DNA of 64,000 nucleotides. Source: Pontederia crassipes (lineage: Eukaryota; Streptophyta; Magnoliopsida; Commelinales; Pontederiaceae). This document shows positions 34,294-46,005 of the stretch, piece by piece. The DNA lies in NCBI GenBank assembly GCA_030549335.1, contig CM060193.1, positions 42,641,391-42,705,390 of the forward strand, read 5' to 3'. A model generated the notes under the pieces. It was not told where the DNA came from. It saw only the letters and a program-made list of their open reading frames with translations, and ran no database searches. A program made the position numbers and the translations under genes. Each line of letters starts with the position of its first letter. Within the stretch, counting starts at the first letter, position 1.

Positions 34294-34925
34294 CAACTAC
34301 CTCATTATAATATATTAGCAAAATTTGATGTCGAGCTGATTCTTGACCGCGCGGTTCATTATTTTTTTTCCAATTTGAGGGATATATTAGCTTAAATTAT
34401 TATAATATGGGGCAATTAAAGTCGTATTAACTTTTAACAAATAGTTAACAATTGAGTTGGTTTACATAAAATGTCGTACGTAGAAAACTATCCATCGGAA
34501 ATACATGATTTTCTTGTAATTAAAATGCTAGTTTAAAACCCGCTAGTTGATGACAGGCAATATTAATTGCACGCCAATCTCAATTCATAAATTAAAGCCA
34601 AGAACATGAAATTTCCATATTAAAAATGCTCCATTAAAGTTTTGAATTAATTATATTGTTGAAAGTTACCGAGAGATACTAGTTTCATTAATTAATTATA
34701 GGATGAGAACTAATTAATTACGTGTTAGCATATGGGTTATTGCCTTAATTTGCTGGTCGTCATAGTTATCAGTTTCACTTAAAATTAATTAATGCAGGCT
34801 TCAATCTGGCAAACACCATAAGCTGGCAAATACTCATCTCCAGTGCTACTCCCATCGTAAAAAGTTCCTACTTACCAAAGAACAACGTGAATAGAGCCGC
34901 TAGCCAATGAGTAAAAAAAAAAAAC
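32291..34925. repeat. Intergenic spacer between LTP2 and LTP3, tandem-unit DNA
   Basis: AT-rich. 33100-33480 corresponds to 1480-1690 plus 2354-2450, and 34015-34310 corresponds to 1225-1510 and 63200-63450. A long (TA)n microsatellite lies at about 34247-34292. GTCGAGCTGATTCTTG at 34331 recurs at the very end of the window. No ORF with support. Confidence 0.6.
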
Positions 34926-34933
34926 TATAAATA
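34926..34933 (+). promoter_or_regulatory. TATA box of LTP3
   Basis: TATAAATAGGACCCCCCACG, with the same CAACTCAAACGAAGCATAAT leader as its paralogues, 72 bp before the MADSKV start codon. Confidence 0.8.
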
Positions 34934-34997
34934 GGACCCCCCACGCCACAGTTCCAGCCACCCCAACTCAAACGAAGCATAATATAAATATATGTGG

Positions 34998-35543
34998 ATG
35001 GCAGATAGCAAGGTGTTGCTCCTGGCCATGGCCATGGCGGCCGCCGCCCTGTTCGTCGGTTCGTCTCCTGCTGCTGGGGATAGGCCCCTCATTGTTTGCG
35101 GGAGGGACTACAGGAACCTGTACTCGCTGTGCATAGACTACGTGCGCTGGGGCGGGCCGAAGGTGGCTCCCTCCGCGGATTGCTGCCGCGAGGTGCGGCA
35201 GTTCAACGTGTCGTGCGTCTGCAACCACATTCCAGAGCAAGTTGTGAGCTTGGAGAAGGCCATCTACGTCGCCAAGTTCTGCGGCAACAAGATTCCCAGC
35301 GGAACCATCTGCGGACGTACGTATCCTAGTCTCAATACGCATGCATGCATGCATAAATTTATTTATTTATTTATATATATATATATATAGTTTTTTCATA
35401 GATTGATCTTGAATCATCGTATATATAGAAGGTGATTATTTATTATTGGGTCTCGACGATAATTTTATATCTCGCATTCTTAATTATCTTATTCTGCAGA
35501 TTATTATGTTCCTCTGGGCGGCGTGGTCGATGGGCCTAATTAA
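34998..35543 (+). CDS. LTP3: secreted eight-cysteine lipid-transfer-like protein, two exons
   Basis: Exon 1 is 34998-35316 and exon 2 is 35500-35543, giving 120 residues; an upstream in-frame ATG at 34992 would add two. Signal peptide MADSKVLLLAMAMAAAALFVG. Cysteine motif C-X10-C-X16-CC-X9-CVC-X19-C-X9-C: the loop between the CXC and the seventh Cys is three residues shorter than in LTP1 and LTP2. The splice junction codon is CAT (His) where the others have Gly, and the tail reads YYVPLGGVVDGPN. Donor GTACGT and acceptor CTGCAG are intact. The ORF has no lesions, so it is probably functional. Confidence 0.86.
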
Positions 35544-35559
35544 TTAACTAGGCACGGAG

Positions 35560-35880
35560 AGAGGCTTAAGCTCAATATTATTGAAGTTGAATAAATGATT
35601 AGTTTGAATCAATCATGATTTATGAGCGCGAGGTCGCTATGTATTGTATTGAGACTACTGTTATCATCTCTGTTCTTTTGTTTCATTGACTTGGAGATCG
35701 AACTCACTACACAGCTTAATCAATAAATAACCCAAAAAATTAGAAGAAACAATGTTTGCTTTCTAGAAAAACTTGAATACGTTCGACATTAAATCCATTA
35801 ACTGAAACCACTTCTCTCTCACCTCCATTTCTTTTTTTTTCCTTCTTTTTTTTCCTTTGAAAATAGTGTTACTACATCTA
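35560..35880. repeat. Downstream flank of LTP3
   Basis: Shares GAAGTTGAATAAA and the AACCACTTCTCT block with the flanks at 3770-4150 and 17770-18250. It is cut off on the right by copia sequence. Confidence 0.6.
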
Positions 35881-36025
35881 AATTTCCTTAGTCCACATGG
35901 ATATTTGAGGACCATATCATGGCTTTCAGTTCTTTCTTACGATAGTTGATGACTTTACTCGCATAACCTGGTTATGTCTTCTTAAGTTCAAATGTGATGT
36001 TACTCAATACTTCAAATATTTTCTT

Positions 36026-36750
36026 GGCTGTGTTTGGTTGGGAAATTTGGAGAGAACGTTAGTTCTCGAGAACTAATTGATTTGATAGAAAAGTTTGGAT
36101 AGGTGTTTGAATAAAAAAGTGTAATGATGAGGATTTAAAAACTTGATGTGATGGATAAATTTTAGTGGGTGTTTAGATAAAAAATGAGAAATAAGAATAT
36201 AATTTATTATTTTATGAGGTATAAAATTATAGTAAATAAGAATATGTTATTAATATTATAATTTACGTAAATCATTATATTATTAATATTTTTTATTTAT
36301 TTTGATTAAATCTTTTAAATATTATTAATATTACAATTTATGTACATTTTAAGATCCAAATATAATATATTTTTTAAAAAAATAATAGAATAATTTAATT
36401 AATAAAATATTTATTGATTATTAGAACTAATTATTTTATAATTTTTAATTAATAACATTTAATAAATTATTTTATAATATCCCTAATAATATATTAATAT
36501 ATTCTAAATTATATATACATACATTATCAAAAATTAAAAATAGATGAAATTTTTTAAAAAAAAGTCAAAGATTGCGGTTGAAGTTGAAAAAAAAAACGTT
36601 CTTGCCTTCAAAGTTCTTGCCGGCAAGAACTTTCTGCCGGAACATTTGATCAAATGTTTCGACCGAAGGTCACGTGACGTGAACTTTCACACACTGCGTT
36701 TGGGAACAAAATGTGTTGTTCTCGCGTTTTGTTCCCAACCAAACGCAGCC
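36026..36750. mobile_element. Tourist-like MITE-type insertion in the copia relic
   Basis: The ends are inverted repeats: GGCTGTGTTTGGTTGGGAA at the left and GGCTGCGTTTGGTTGGGAA read from the right. The interior is very AT-rich with no transposase. CTT flanks both ends. The copia sequence on both sides is also duplicated over about 45 bp (35973-36020 and 36751-36797), which is more than a normal TSD. Tourist/PIF-Harbinger is suggested by the TIR; the usual TWA target is not seen. Confidence 0.7.
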
Positions 36751-38297
36751 CTTAAGTTCAAGTGTGATGTTACTCAATACTTGAAACATTTTATCAACTT
36801 CGATTGAAAGTCAATTTGATAACAAAATTAAGATCCTCAAATCATACTTGAGACCTTGTTGATCTTCCTTATGGAAAAAAAGCTATTGGATGCAAATGTG
36901 TGTATAAGGTCAAGTTGAATTCAACTGAGGAGGTTGTATGTTATAAAGTGCATTTAGTAGCAAAAGGTTTCACCCAGTTGGAAGGCATTGAATACAAGGA
37001 AACATTCTCTCCCATGTCAAAGCTGGTAACAATTAGATGTCTCTTGGTTGTTGCCACGACAATCATGGCCATTATTTCATTTGGATGTTGATAATGCCTT
37101 TTTCAATGGGGATCTTTTTTAGGTGTATATGCAACTTCCTCCTGAATTTTGTAGTCCGGGGGAGTCTTGTTCTACAAAGGTGTGAAGACTACAAAAGTCA
37201 CTTCATGGACTCAAACAGGCCTCACGACAATGGAATCGTAAACTTACTCAAACCCTAACTTGTGTTGGTTTTAAGCAAAATCACTTAGTATGTTTACTAA
37301 GAAATCAGGAAAAAACATAGTGGTACTTCTTGTATATGTAGATGATATAATTTTGACTAGAAATCATTATGGACTAATTCAAGAAGCTAAAAGTGTATTG
37401 ATTTCTAACTTTGGTACCAAAAATCTTGGAGAACTCAAATTCTTTTCGGGATTAGAAGTTATGCGTTCATACAAAGGTATCATACTTAATCAAAGAAAGT
37501 ATGCTCTCAATCTTATTGGATTTTTGCAGCAAATGTTTTTTATGCACCCTTAGACCAGAATTTGAAGCTTACAATAGTAGAATAGGATACTTTTTTCCAC
37601 CAGATAATCCAAATGAAACTCTTACAATTCAAGGAACATATTAGAGGCTTCTCAGTAGATTGATTTATCTAACAATCACACGCTCGGACATATCTTTTGC
37701 AGTCCAACATTTAAGTTAGTTCATGCATTCTCCCAAGCATTCCCACATGAAAGTTGTGTCTCGAATTATGAGATACTTAAAGAAGAATCCTGGTAGTGGT
37801 TTGTTCTTTCCTGCAAATGGTACTAATTCTTTACATGATTTTTGTGACGTGGATTGGGCAGGTTGTATACGTATTAAGAGATATGTTACCAGATTTTGTG
37901 TTAAATTTGGTGATGCTTTAGTATCCTAGAAATCCAAAAAATGAGAAACAGTTTCCAAGTCCTCTACAGAGTTTGAGTACTGGAGTATGTCGAGTTTGTC
38001 TGCAAAAATCATATGGCTTGATTGGTAGTTTACAAAGCTGGGAATTCAAATTCCTAAGTTGATTCTCATTGGATGTGATAACAAAGCAGCGATTCATATT
38101 GCAAATAACTTTGTCTTTCATAAAAGAACTAAACACATTGATGTGGATTGTTATTTCGTTAGAGAGCTGATATTGGCTGGTTTACTTAAGCCATATTATG
38201 TCAATTCTGTGGAGTAGTTGGCTGATATTTTCACTAAGGCTCTAAGTGCGAAACACTCCAAACTAGGCATGTCATTTAAGCCTAGTTTGAGGGGGAG

Positions 38298-38515
38298 TGT
38301 TGACAATTAATTTCATTAGTTGTATATATCAGGTTATTTGTCTCATCATTTTCTTGTATTGCTGATATGCTCTAACAGACCCATTGTAAAACTTCATAAA
38401 TACGAGTTGCATGTCTCCAGTGTAGAGTAGCTGAGACATTATTCCTCAATTGTTCTAGCTCGTTTCTTGACAGTATGCATTTAGGCTTGATTGTATGAAT
38501 TCATTATTATCAAAG
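38298..38515 (+). repeat. 3' LTR of the copia relic (approximate)
   Basis: Starts TGTTGACAATTAATTTC directly after the GGGGGAG polypurine tract. The end is uncertain (TTATTATCA near 38511 is one candidate). No partner 5' LTR is in the window. Confidence 0.55.
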
Positions 38516-39600
38516 GAAACTGATCTCTATCCCAATCCCTAATAAACTAGCTCTTTCTCGAGATAATAATTTGTTGATAACACATAATGGACATAAGTTA
38601 TGAGGATCTCTCGACCTCTCCAAATATTTATCAATAAGGAATACTCTTGAACATTATATTAAAGATAAGATTTAATGACACTGAACTACCACTACAAGAA
38701 AATCGAAGAATAACGACCCAACAAATGAGACGCTAGCACGGCGCTATTGTGTCTCTCGAACATATAGCGTCACTTTAGCGTCTAAATAGTGTCGACAAAA
38801 TGCGACGCTGAATATCGGTGGCTAATAGCGTCTCAATAGAGCCAAAGAAGGCGGAGAAGCTACTAGCACCAACTGTAGTCGCTATCCCGATGTTACGAAG
38901 AAGTGTGATGTTTGGTTGGGAGCAGTACACAGATGTCGCTAAGGGGATGCTAAAGTGACGTGACATATGAGGCGCTATGCCGGCACTCAAGAGACGCTAA
39001 CTTTATGCGTTACTTGACGCGATTGTGACGCTACTGTGAGGCCAATATCATATTTGTTACGTCGCCAATCAGACGGGAACGTGACACGATAACTTTGACG
39101 CTAAGGAGACGTTAAAATGACGCTAAGGATGATATATTTAATATAGAGTCGACTTTGTCGGCGATGCTAGGGTGACACAACGGAGGCGCTAATTGCATAT
39201 TTTTTGACCCATTAGAGACATATTTTTTTCCTTCCCACACCATATAATTATATAATGCATATAAATGTATTGATATTCATCACAACAATAATATGAAAGA
39301 GTAATCATCACAGGCATAATATGAAAGGGTAATTATCGCATGCACAATATTTAAGAAAAGAATATGAAAAGTAACAAAAGTATAGTATGGTTTGTTTTTA
39401 TCCTAGGTTTGTGAGTTATTGTTGTCGTTCCGAATGTTCGATCCGGACGAACCCGGTCAATGGCTTCGCGGGGATTGATTTTGTGTCGGGATCAATCCTC
39501 GAATCGTCTGCAATAGCGAAATCTACTTCTGCGACAGCTACTATGACACATGTTGTGATATCTGCTCCGATAGCTATTGCGATAGTTATTGTGATAGTTA

Positions 39601-40871
39601 CTGCGATAGCTACGTCATATCAGGTGCAACGGATGAGCTCAGAGCAGATGGGTCGTCTACATATCCTCCGCTCCTTCTAGGTACCTGAGCGACTGTGCCG
39701 AGGCCACGCAAGTATCCTCCTTGTGTTGTGCCGACCACATCCTCCCAAACAGCAGGGTCCTCTACGAAATAGAAAAATTATACAATCATATAAACATTAT
39801 AAATTAAATATCAAAAAACATAAATTAAAAACGTGAATCTCTTCCAAAAGACATTACCTGGTAGTTGAGTACTCGAATCATCTTCATACTTTTCAGCCAT
39901 TTTGAATTATACTCATCCTAAAAAATTTAAACATTGTGCATTTAAAAAATATTGCACTAACATCAACAACCAAGTGAACATGTGATGAGACTTACCAGAA
40001 GCTTAGGAGCAGTGGGTGTGACCAAGTCGTTGGTCTTTCGGCTCTTATGCGTGGCCTCGTAGACTACGCGAAAGTTCACAGGACTGCCTTGTTTCTCCTC
40101 CTGTAATAAAGTTTCAAATTTTAAAAAATAAGTATAAGTTAAAAGTTTGATTAATCGAATTTGTACGTAAATTACCATGCACCATCGATGTGCATCAAAT
40201 CGCATCAACCCGTATGTGTGGATGTGGGTTGTGTAGCTGAGGTAGGCTAAGAAGGTCCGACATCATCTATGGGCCCTAATACAAAATAAATCATTATGTC
40301 ATACCACATTAAACTAGTAATAATTGATATATGTACAATAATGTTCTCACATCGAGTGATTTCTCTGTAATTAATATGTACAATAATCATTAGGACGACG
40401 GACGGCAGGCCACGGAAGAGGTGGAAGATGGAGGAGGAGGTGGAGGGTGGCAGAGGAGGTGGAAGAGGCTGGCGGTCGCAGTCGGCAACCAAGGGAAGTG
40501 GCATCGGAGCAAGGCCGGCGGTCACAGTCGGCTATCGATCCGAGGGCAGGCGACAATCGGCGGTCGCAGTCGGCGGACGAGGCGGCGGTGGCATTGGAGC
40601 AAGGCACCAGAGGACGAGGTTGGGGGTCGCAATCATCAGTCGTCGATCGTCAACAGTCGAAGTGGAAGAATAGTAAAAAGTGAAAGGTAAAAAACGGAGA
40701 AGAACCTAGGGATTTAAGGTGAATTTTTAGCATCGCCAAGTCTGCGATGCTCTTTAGACGGTGATGTGACTCCATATTGGTGATGCATAAATGTCGACGC
40801 TATTTAGACGCGATACTAATTTTTTATACATATCTGTATAAATATATAATGTATGTATGCATGTTTGTTAG

Positions 40872-40928
<57 letters not shown>

Positions 40929-41019
40929 ATAAGTGTATATTCAAATGTAGTTCATATGTATTCCATAAATACATGTGTTATGTCTATATTATAAGTTTAT
41001 AAGTATATATGTGTATATA

Positions 41020-41053
<34 letters not shown>

Positions 41054-41500
41054 CATATATATATACATGTATATGTATGCATATATATATATATATAGCG
41101 TATGTATTTATATATATATTAATTTTCTTTTACGTATCTATATAAATATATAATGTATGTATGCATGTATGTTAGGCCTATATATAAAAACTATAAGTGT
41201 ATATTCATACGTAGTTCATATGTATTTCATAAATACATGTACTACGTCTATATTATATATTTATAAGTATATATATGTGTATATATATAATATATGTATT
41301 TATATATATGAATTTAATGTGTGTGTCCCTCCTTTAAATGAGGGACATGGTGTCTCCTTTCTTATTGTTCATCATATCAAGAATCTAATTTAAAGTCTTT
41401 AAATGAAAATGAATAAAATAGGATCCATAGATTTCTAATCCAATGGACAGAAACATAGGGGACACGGTGATGCATAAAATTCATGTATAATTATTAGGCC
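39601..41500. repeat. Internal tandem duplication of the CACTA element, copy 1
   Basis: Aligned throughout with 57511-59391, including the transposase exons, the GC-rich block, the ATATAT and CATA microsatellites (40875-41090) and the CCCTCCTTTAAATGAGGGA palindrome. The unit's last 60 bp (AGGAGTACTTTATGTTTTAA) lie at 57445-57508, beyond the inserted retrotransposon. Confidence 0.85.
39610..40274 (-). pseudogene. En/Spm-type Transposase_24 gene fragment, copy 1
   Basis: Four GT-AG exon pieces on the minus strand. About 40274-40176 ends GLMRFDAHRWCM. 40100-39996 reads EEKQGSPVNFRVVYEATHKS and on through RKTNDLVTPTAPKLL. 39917-39858 reads DEYNSKWLKSMK. 39760-39610 reads EDPAVWEDVVGTTQGGYLRG and ends SSVAPDMT then stop. 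The pattern of a short ..F.E..EATHKS region followed by WEDVVG..GG...GLG is typical of the plant Ptta/En/Spm transposase-associated domain. A GC-rich low-complexity region (40390-40650) may be part of the 5' coding sequence. The remainder is missing or unrecognisable. Confidence 0.65.
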
Positions 41501-41505
41501 AATAT
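41501..41505. repeat. Target-site duplication AATAT, left
   Basis: Repeated at 57445-57449 right after the 3' LTR. The uninterrupted equivalent at about 59392-59402 reads GGCAAATTTATTCTAAC. Confidence 0.85.
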
Positions 41506-41785
41506 TGTAACACCCCACGATTTTATCAAGGGTAATATAGTAATTTTATAATTCAATTAGAGTGTTTGATGGATTGAAGAAAAATTTAAATCCCATTTAG
41601 AGTGGAAATCATAATTAGATTGAGATTAGGAATTTTAATTTGATTTGAGATCTAAAAGATATATTAATGGATATAGGATTTCCATGTAGGATAGGATTGA
41701 GAATTTTATGGCTTAAAATATTTTAGTCATTAAAATAATATTTATTATTATTTTAATTTGAAAATTAGATGATAAAATATTATAG
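41506..41785 (+). repeat. Detached start of the 5' LTR
   Basis: Matches 54330-54609. Its last 250 bp are repeated at 49447-49694 on the other side of the inserted block. Confidence 0.9.
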
Positions 41786-41878
41786 AGAGAGAATTTACCG
41801 TCGTAAAAATCAAAGAAGATGGAGAGAAAGAAAAATGATGTTACGGCCGTAATGAACAGAGAGTACTACCTAGAGTTA

Positions 41879-42114
41879 TTATTAGATTATGTTAATTTTT
41901 GTAAAGCCTATTCAGATCGACTTTGTCGAAAGAAAAAAAAATAATGTTACGGCCGAAGAGTTAGGTTTCGGCCGTAATGAAATAGAAAAGATAGAGAGAG
42001 AAGATGTCGGCCGTAATAGATGTCGACCGTAACAGATGATTTTTACGGTCGAGAATGAGCGTTTACGCCCGTAAAAGAAAAAAAAATAATGTTACGGCCG
42101 AAGAGTTAGGTTTC
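41879..42114. repeat. Left inverted arm
   Basis: Reverse complement of 48767-49000, for example TTATTAGATTATGTTAATTT at the left against AAATTAACATAATCTAATAA at the right. It includes ACGGCCGAAGAGTTAGGTTT motifs, present twice in this arm's region. Confidence 0.85.
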
Positions 42115-42253
42115 GGCCGTAATGAAATAGAAAAGATAGAGAGAGAAAAGAAGAAAGAGAAAGGAGAGATAGATTGTTACGGCCGAAGAGTAGAGTTTTA
42201 CGGCCGTAACGGGATAGGCCGTAACGCGATGGCCGTAACGGAAAGGGTGTAAA

Positions 42254-42615
42254 AAAAAATTTGATGGCCGTAACATAAAAAGGGTGTAAAAATTTGATGG
42301 CCGTAATAGAATAGGGTGTAAAAAGTTGATGGCCGTAACAGAAAGGGGGTAATAGAATAGGGTGTAAAAAGTTGATGGCCGTAACAGAAAGGGGGTAATA
42401 GAATAGGGTGTAAAAAGTTGATGGTCGTAACAGAAAGGGGGTAATAGAATAGGGTGTAAAAAGTTGATGGCCGTAACAGAAAGGGGGTAATAGAATAGGG
42501 TGTAAAAGTTGATGGCCGTAACAGAAAGGGGGTAATAGAATAGGGTGTAAAAAGTTGATGGCCGTAACAGAAAGGGGGTAATAGAATAGGGTGTAAAAAG
42601 TTGATGGCCGTAACA
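42254..42615 (+). repeat. 46-bp minisatellite at the end of LTR-B
   Basis: The core GATGGCCGTAACAGAAAGGG recurs at 42328, 42374, 42420, 42466, about 42511, 42557 and (truncated) 42603. The period is 46 bp (one 45-bp unit), with shorter degenerate units before it. The last unit ends exactly at the LTR-PBS junction. A 201-codon open frame on the minus strand is simply the repeat. Confidence 0.88.
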
Positions 42616-42618
42616 GAA

Positions 42619-42630
42619 GGTATCAGAGCC
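42619..42630 (+). other. Primer-binding site, initiator tRNA-Met
   Basis: GGTATCAGAGCC lies 3 nt after the GCCGTAACA end of LTR-B. Confidence 0.85.
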
Positions 42631-42989
42631 TAAGGAGAGACACTTCTTAGCTGTCTCTAATAGATAGAATTGAGTCCATGTGCAACTGTCACGAGTAACC
42701 ACTGCAGCCATCCAGTAGGGTCAAGTAAGTTTTCATTATGATATTGATATTGAATTATTACTTATTAAATTGTATTGTATTATTTATTGTTGGGTGAGCA
42801 CAGATGTCTCTCAAGTTGATGACCTCTCATCAATTCTATCATGAACCGAGAAATAGATATCGATGATCGAATTCTCAAAGTGCAGAGGAGGATGGTCAAG
42901 CGGCCCAAGGCCCACAAGTAAATAATGAATGAATCAATGAACATCAAGAGGAACGTTCGAACCATGGATCATCATCATATGAATCTTGT

Positions 42990-43864
42990 TCAATGTACAG
43001 AGACTATAGTAATACTAAGAGTCATGATGTTCCCCTTCATGATAATCGAAAAGAGATTGTTAAGCGTTTTCTCAACTTACAGTCTCCCCAATTTGATGGG
43101 AAGGGTGACTTCGAGAAAGCCTATAGGTGGCTAGAAGAAATTGGCCAAACCCTAGTGAAGAAAGACTGCGGTGAGAACTGCAAGACTATATGTGCTACGA
43201 GGCGTTTAACAGGTGACGTTAGGCATTGGTAGAACACAACAAAGGCTGCACATTCTCCGGAAAAGGACCTAATTTCTTGGAGAAAGTTTAAAAAGATATT
43301 CAAGGATCGCTATTACCTATTTCCCGAAGAACGAGAAAACGGAAGGAATATCGAGATCTACAACAGGATACCATGACAGTCGATGACTACATGATCGAAT
43401 TCTTAAAGTTGGAGAAGAATGTTACTCGACGTCAATCAGAGAGAAATCACGTTAAGCAATGGGTGGAAGGTCTCAAGCCAAGCCTCCGAGGATGGGTAAA
43501 ATGTTGTAACTATCATACCCTTCAAGTTACGAAAGAGTTTGCTACCATGCGTGAAAATGACGACATAACAAACGCAACTCAACCGAATCAAGAGGATATA
43601 TATAATGATCATAATCATATTTGGAGTAAAGATAGAAAACATCAAAGAAGAGAGAAGCGGCATCACGAAAACTACAACCGAGGAAGGTCATATCCAACAC
43701 GGAATGATCCTCCACCACATAGAGAATCATGTAACTACTGCCATAAAATGCATCTCGGTGAATGTTATTGGGCGATGGGTGCATGCTTAAATTGTGGCAA
43801 GATGAGTCACTTCGCAAGAGATTGCGATGAATCAAAATGGGTCGAACCTCTACGACAACAATAG
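42990..43864 (+). pseudogene. Gag of the chimeric block, broken
   Basis: Starts near MYRDYSNTKSHDVPLHDNRK, then SPQFDGKGDFEKAYRWLEEI. A stop follows RHW (TAG for the second Trp of the usual WW), and the next stop precedes MTVDDYMIEFLKLEKN at 43373. The last frame (163 residues) ends with two zinc knuckles, CNYCHKMHLGEC and CLNCGKMSHFARDC. It is closely related to the intact gag at 53235. Confidence 0.88.
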
Positions 43865-44274
43865 GCCTCCAAGAATGGTGCTGAAATCACCCAAATAGAT
43901 TGATATGCTATGACATATGACTTGAAGCTTAATCAAGTCGAAATTGTAATCTCCACTCCAACTAGTCCTTAGATATTTTGTATATCCAAATAGCATGTGT
44001 TATATGGAATGAATATAGTTTATAGTTTACTTTTCATAAAAAAAAAATTTGACCATTGAAAAGTAGAGTGTTTAATGGAAGCACTCATATGACAATATTT
44101 CTAAGGAGGTTATCGATTAGTTGGTGCTCATAATTTATCGTAAAAAGTTGAGCACTCGAACTCAATAGAAAAAGTGATGAAGTGCACACATAATGGTATG
44201 GAAGAAGGACAGCATCCAAGTATGTTAAAAAAATTATAGTATAGTTGTTACTACATTGGTTAACCCAAGATCGA

Positions 44275-45760
44275 TGATATTCCAATATATTCGTCAAGCC
44301 TAGAGGAACATGCAGAACATTTGCCGATTGCACTGCAAACATTAAGAGAAATGAGTATGCGCCAAACTATCGAAATACAAATTTTGGCAGAATGAGATAA
44401 TGTTCTCCAGAAATATCGCATAGATGGAATATCAAAAGATGAATGCTATAATCAAATGGATTCAACCAATGGACGTGTTAAAGAAAAAAAAAACTTCCTT
44501 AGACTTGCAAGATCTTTTTGAACAGTCGCATTAGACTTGCATAATATTAGCGGAGAGTCGCACCAGATTACTGCACGATAGTATTGCCATGGACGAACCT
44601 CACCAAGAAGGACAAAAAGATATAAAAATTTGAATGGCTCAGGAAAGGCTAAAAATAGGTTTTAAGAATTGGAGAAGAAATTGACAACGATGTCCTTCTT
44701 TTGAAAAGACCTTCAGGCCGAGGTTATGTCGCCCACAACCATGCATACGACCCCCGCATGGCATGAGTCTTGATGCTATATAGGAAGAAGATAGTTGCCA
44801 ACACATTAAGACGATTAGATATCGAATTAGCAATTGTGGTCTTCACCCCAAGAATCGGTGACACAATGTGTAGGATGAAGAGTTTGAATTCTCCACGAAC
44901 CACCAAAGTTGAGGTACACTTCCGAACATTTGTCGATAAAAAAAAGGGATCAAATTATTGAAAGATTACGAGTTTGCCAAAGCAAACTCAATTGAGCATA
45001 TCTTAAGCAGAAAGGTCACTTGCTCATTTGGCGGTGAGCCGACAGAATATGAGCATTGAGCAATTGTATCGTCCAACTCAGTCTAGTGACCAACAGTGAT
45101 GGTGCAATGATAGCAACACATCTTACATGCAATCGAAATTACTATGGAAGGTCGGCAAATGAAAGTGTAGCATCAGAGGTCACATGGTGTACTACAAGAG
45201 CTTGAAAATCATCAATAGTATTAAAAAAAAGAGATAACGATGGATGTTATTAGAGGGCTTGACATGGACACAATGTGATATGAGTAATAGATGATCGATA
45301 TATTAAAATAGCCAATGTCATACCCATTAGAGAAAGGTTAGTCCATCGAAAGTCTCATGATCTTTTTTTTTTAAGGAGGTTATCTGACTACATGGAGTGT
45401 TGATATCCATCACGTCGGATAAGAATCTACAATGCATAGACCAATTCTGATGGAGCATCTATAGAGCAATTGGGATGTGTTTGAACTTCTAGATCACCTT
45501 CCATTCACAGATGAATGAGTAGTCTGAATGGACAATTCAAACCTTTAAAAAAAATATATGTTCTGGACTTGCATTAGACCGGAGTGATAGTTGGAACAAT
45601 CAGCTTCCACTAGTGAAGTTAGTATGTGGCAACAGTCGTCACTCTGACATAGGCATGCCACTTCATAGTCATGTATGGAAGGCATTATTGCTCACCTATC
45701 AACTGGAGCGAGGTTGATGGACAATTCATTGATGACAATTCTTGTCATGAGAATACTGAC
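44275..45760 (+). pseudogene. Heavily decayed gypsy pol
   Basis: Only short motifs survive, in shifting frames. The end of RT is YSSSLEEHAEHLPIALQTLR near 44290; RNase H is LLKDYEFAKANSIEHILSRK near 44955. Integrase pieces are ITMDVIRGLDMDTM near 45237, SITSDKN..IDQFW near 45407-45450 and TFHSQMNE..WTIQTFK near 45500. A SWNNQLPLVKL-like segment lies at about 45590-45625. Stops and indels throughout. The order fits gypsy pol in the same direction as the gag. Confidence 0.7.
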
Positions 45761-46005
45761 GCACATTTAAAAGGATGTTGACAAAATTTGCTTCATCAAG
45801 AAATGTTGAAGGTAGTCCACATGAGACAAAAATAGTAGGCTAACATAGTGAGATTAGTAACATACGTAGGACACATCATGAAGATGAAGATGATATTTTA
45901 AAACGGAAAGTTGAAATCAGAAAAGATTTTTCAAATTTGTTAGATAGATGATGTAGTTTCGTTTACGCAAATTCGAGGACGAATTTATTTTTAAGGAGGT
46001 TATGA

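Larger units (their letters stand above)
35885..38515 (+). mobile_element. Decayed Ty1/copia retrotransposon, 5' truncated
   Basis: Order integrase, then RT, then RNase H, as in copia. Remnants of the integrase core (TIVDDFTRITWLCLLKF-like, 35930-36000) are followed after an insertion by RT: VAKGFTQLEGIEYKETFSP at 36957 and LLVYVDDIILTRN near 37323. RNase H pieces FAVQHL..HSPKHSHMKVVSRIMRYLK (37700-37790) and NFVFHKRTKHIDVDCYFVRE (38105-38170) follow, then LADIFTKAL. Many stops and frameshifts. The end has the copia-typical GGGGGAGTGTTGACA junction of polypurine tract and LTR. Confidence 0.88.

Noticed and set aside
42106..42711. 201-codon open frame on the minus strand
   Set aside because: It is the translation of the 46-bp minisatellite; the same Phe/Tyr/Leu phrase repeats with the DNA period.
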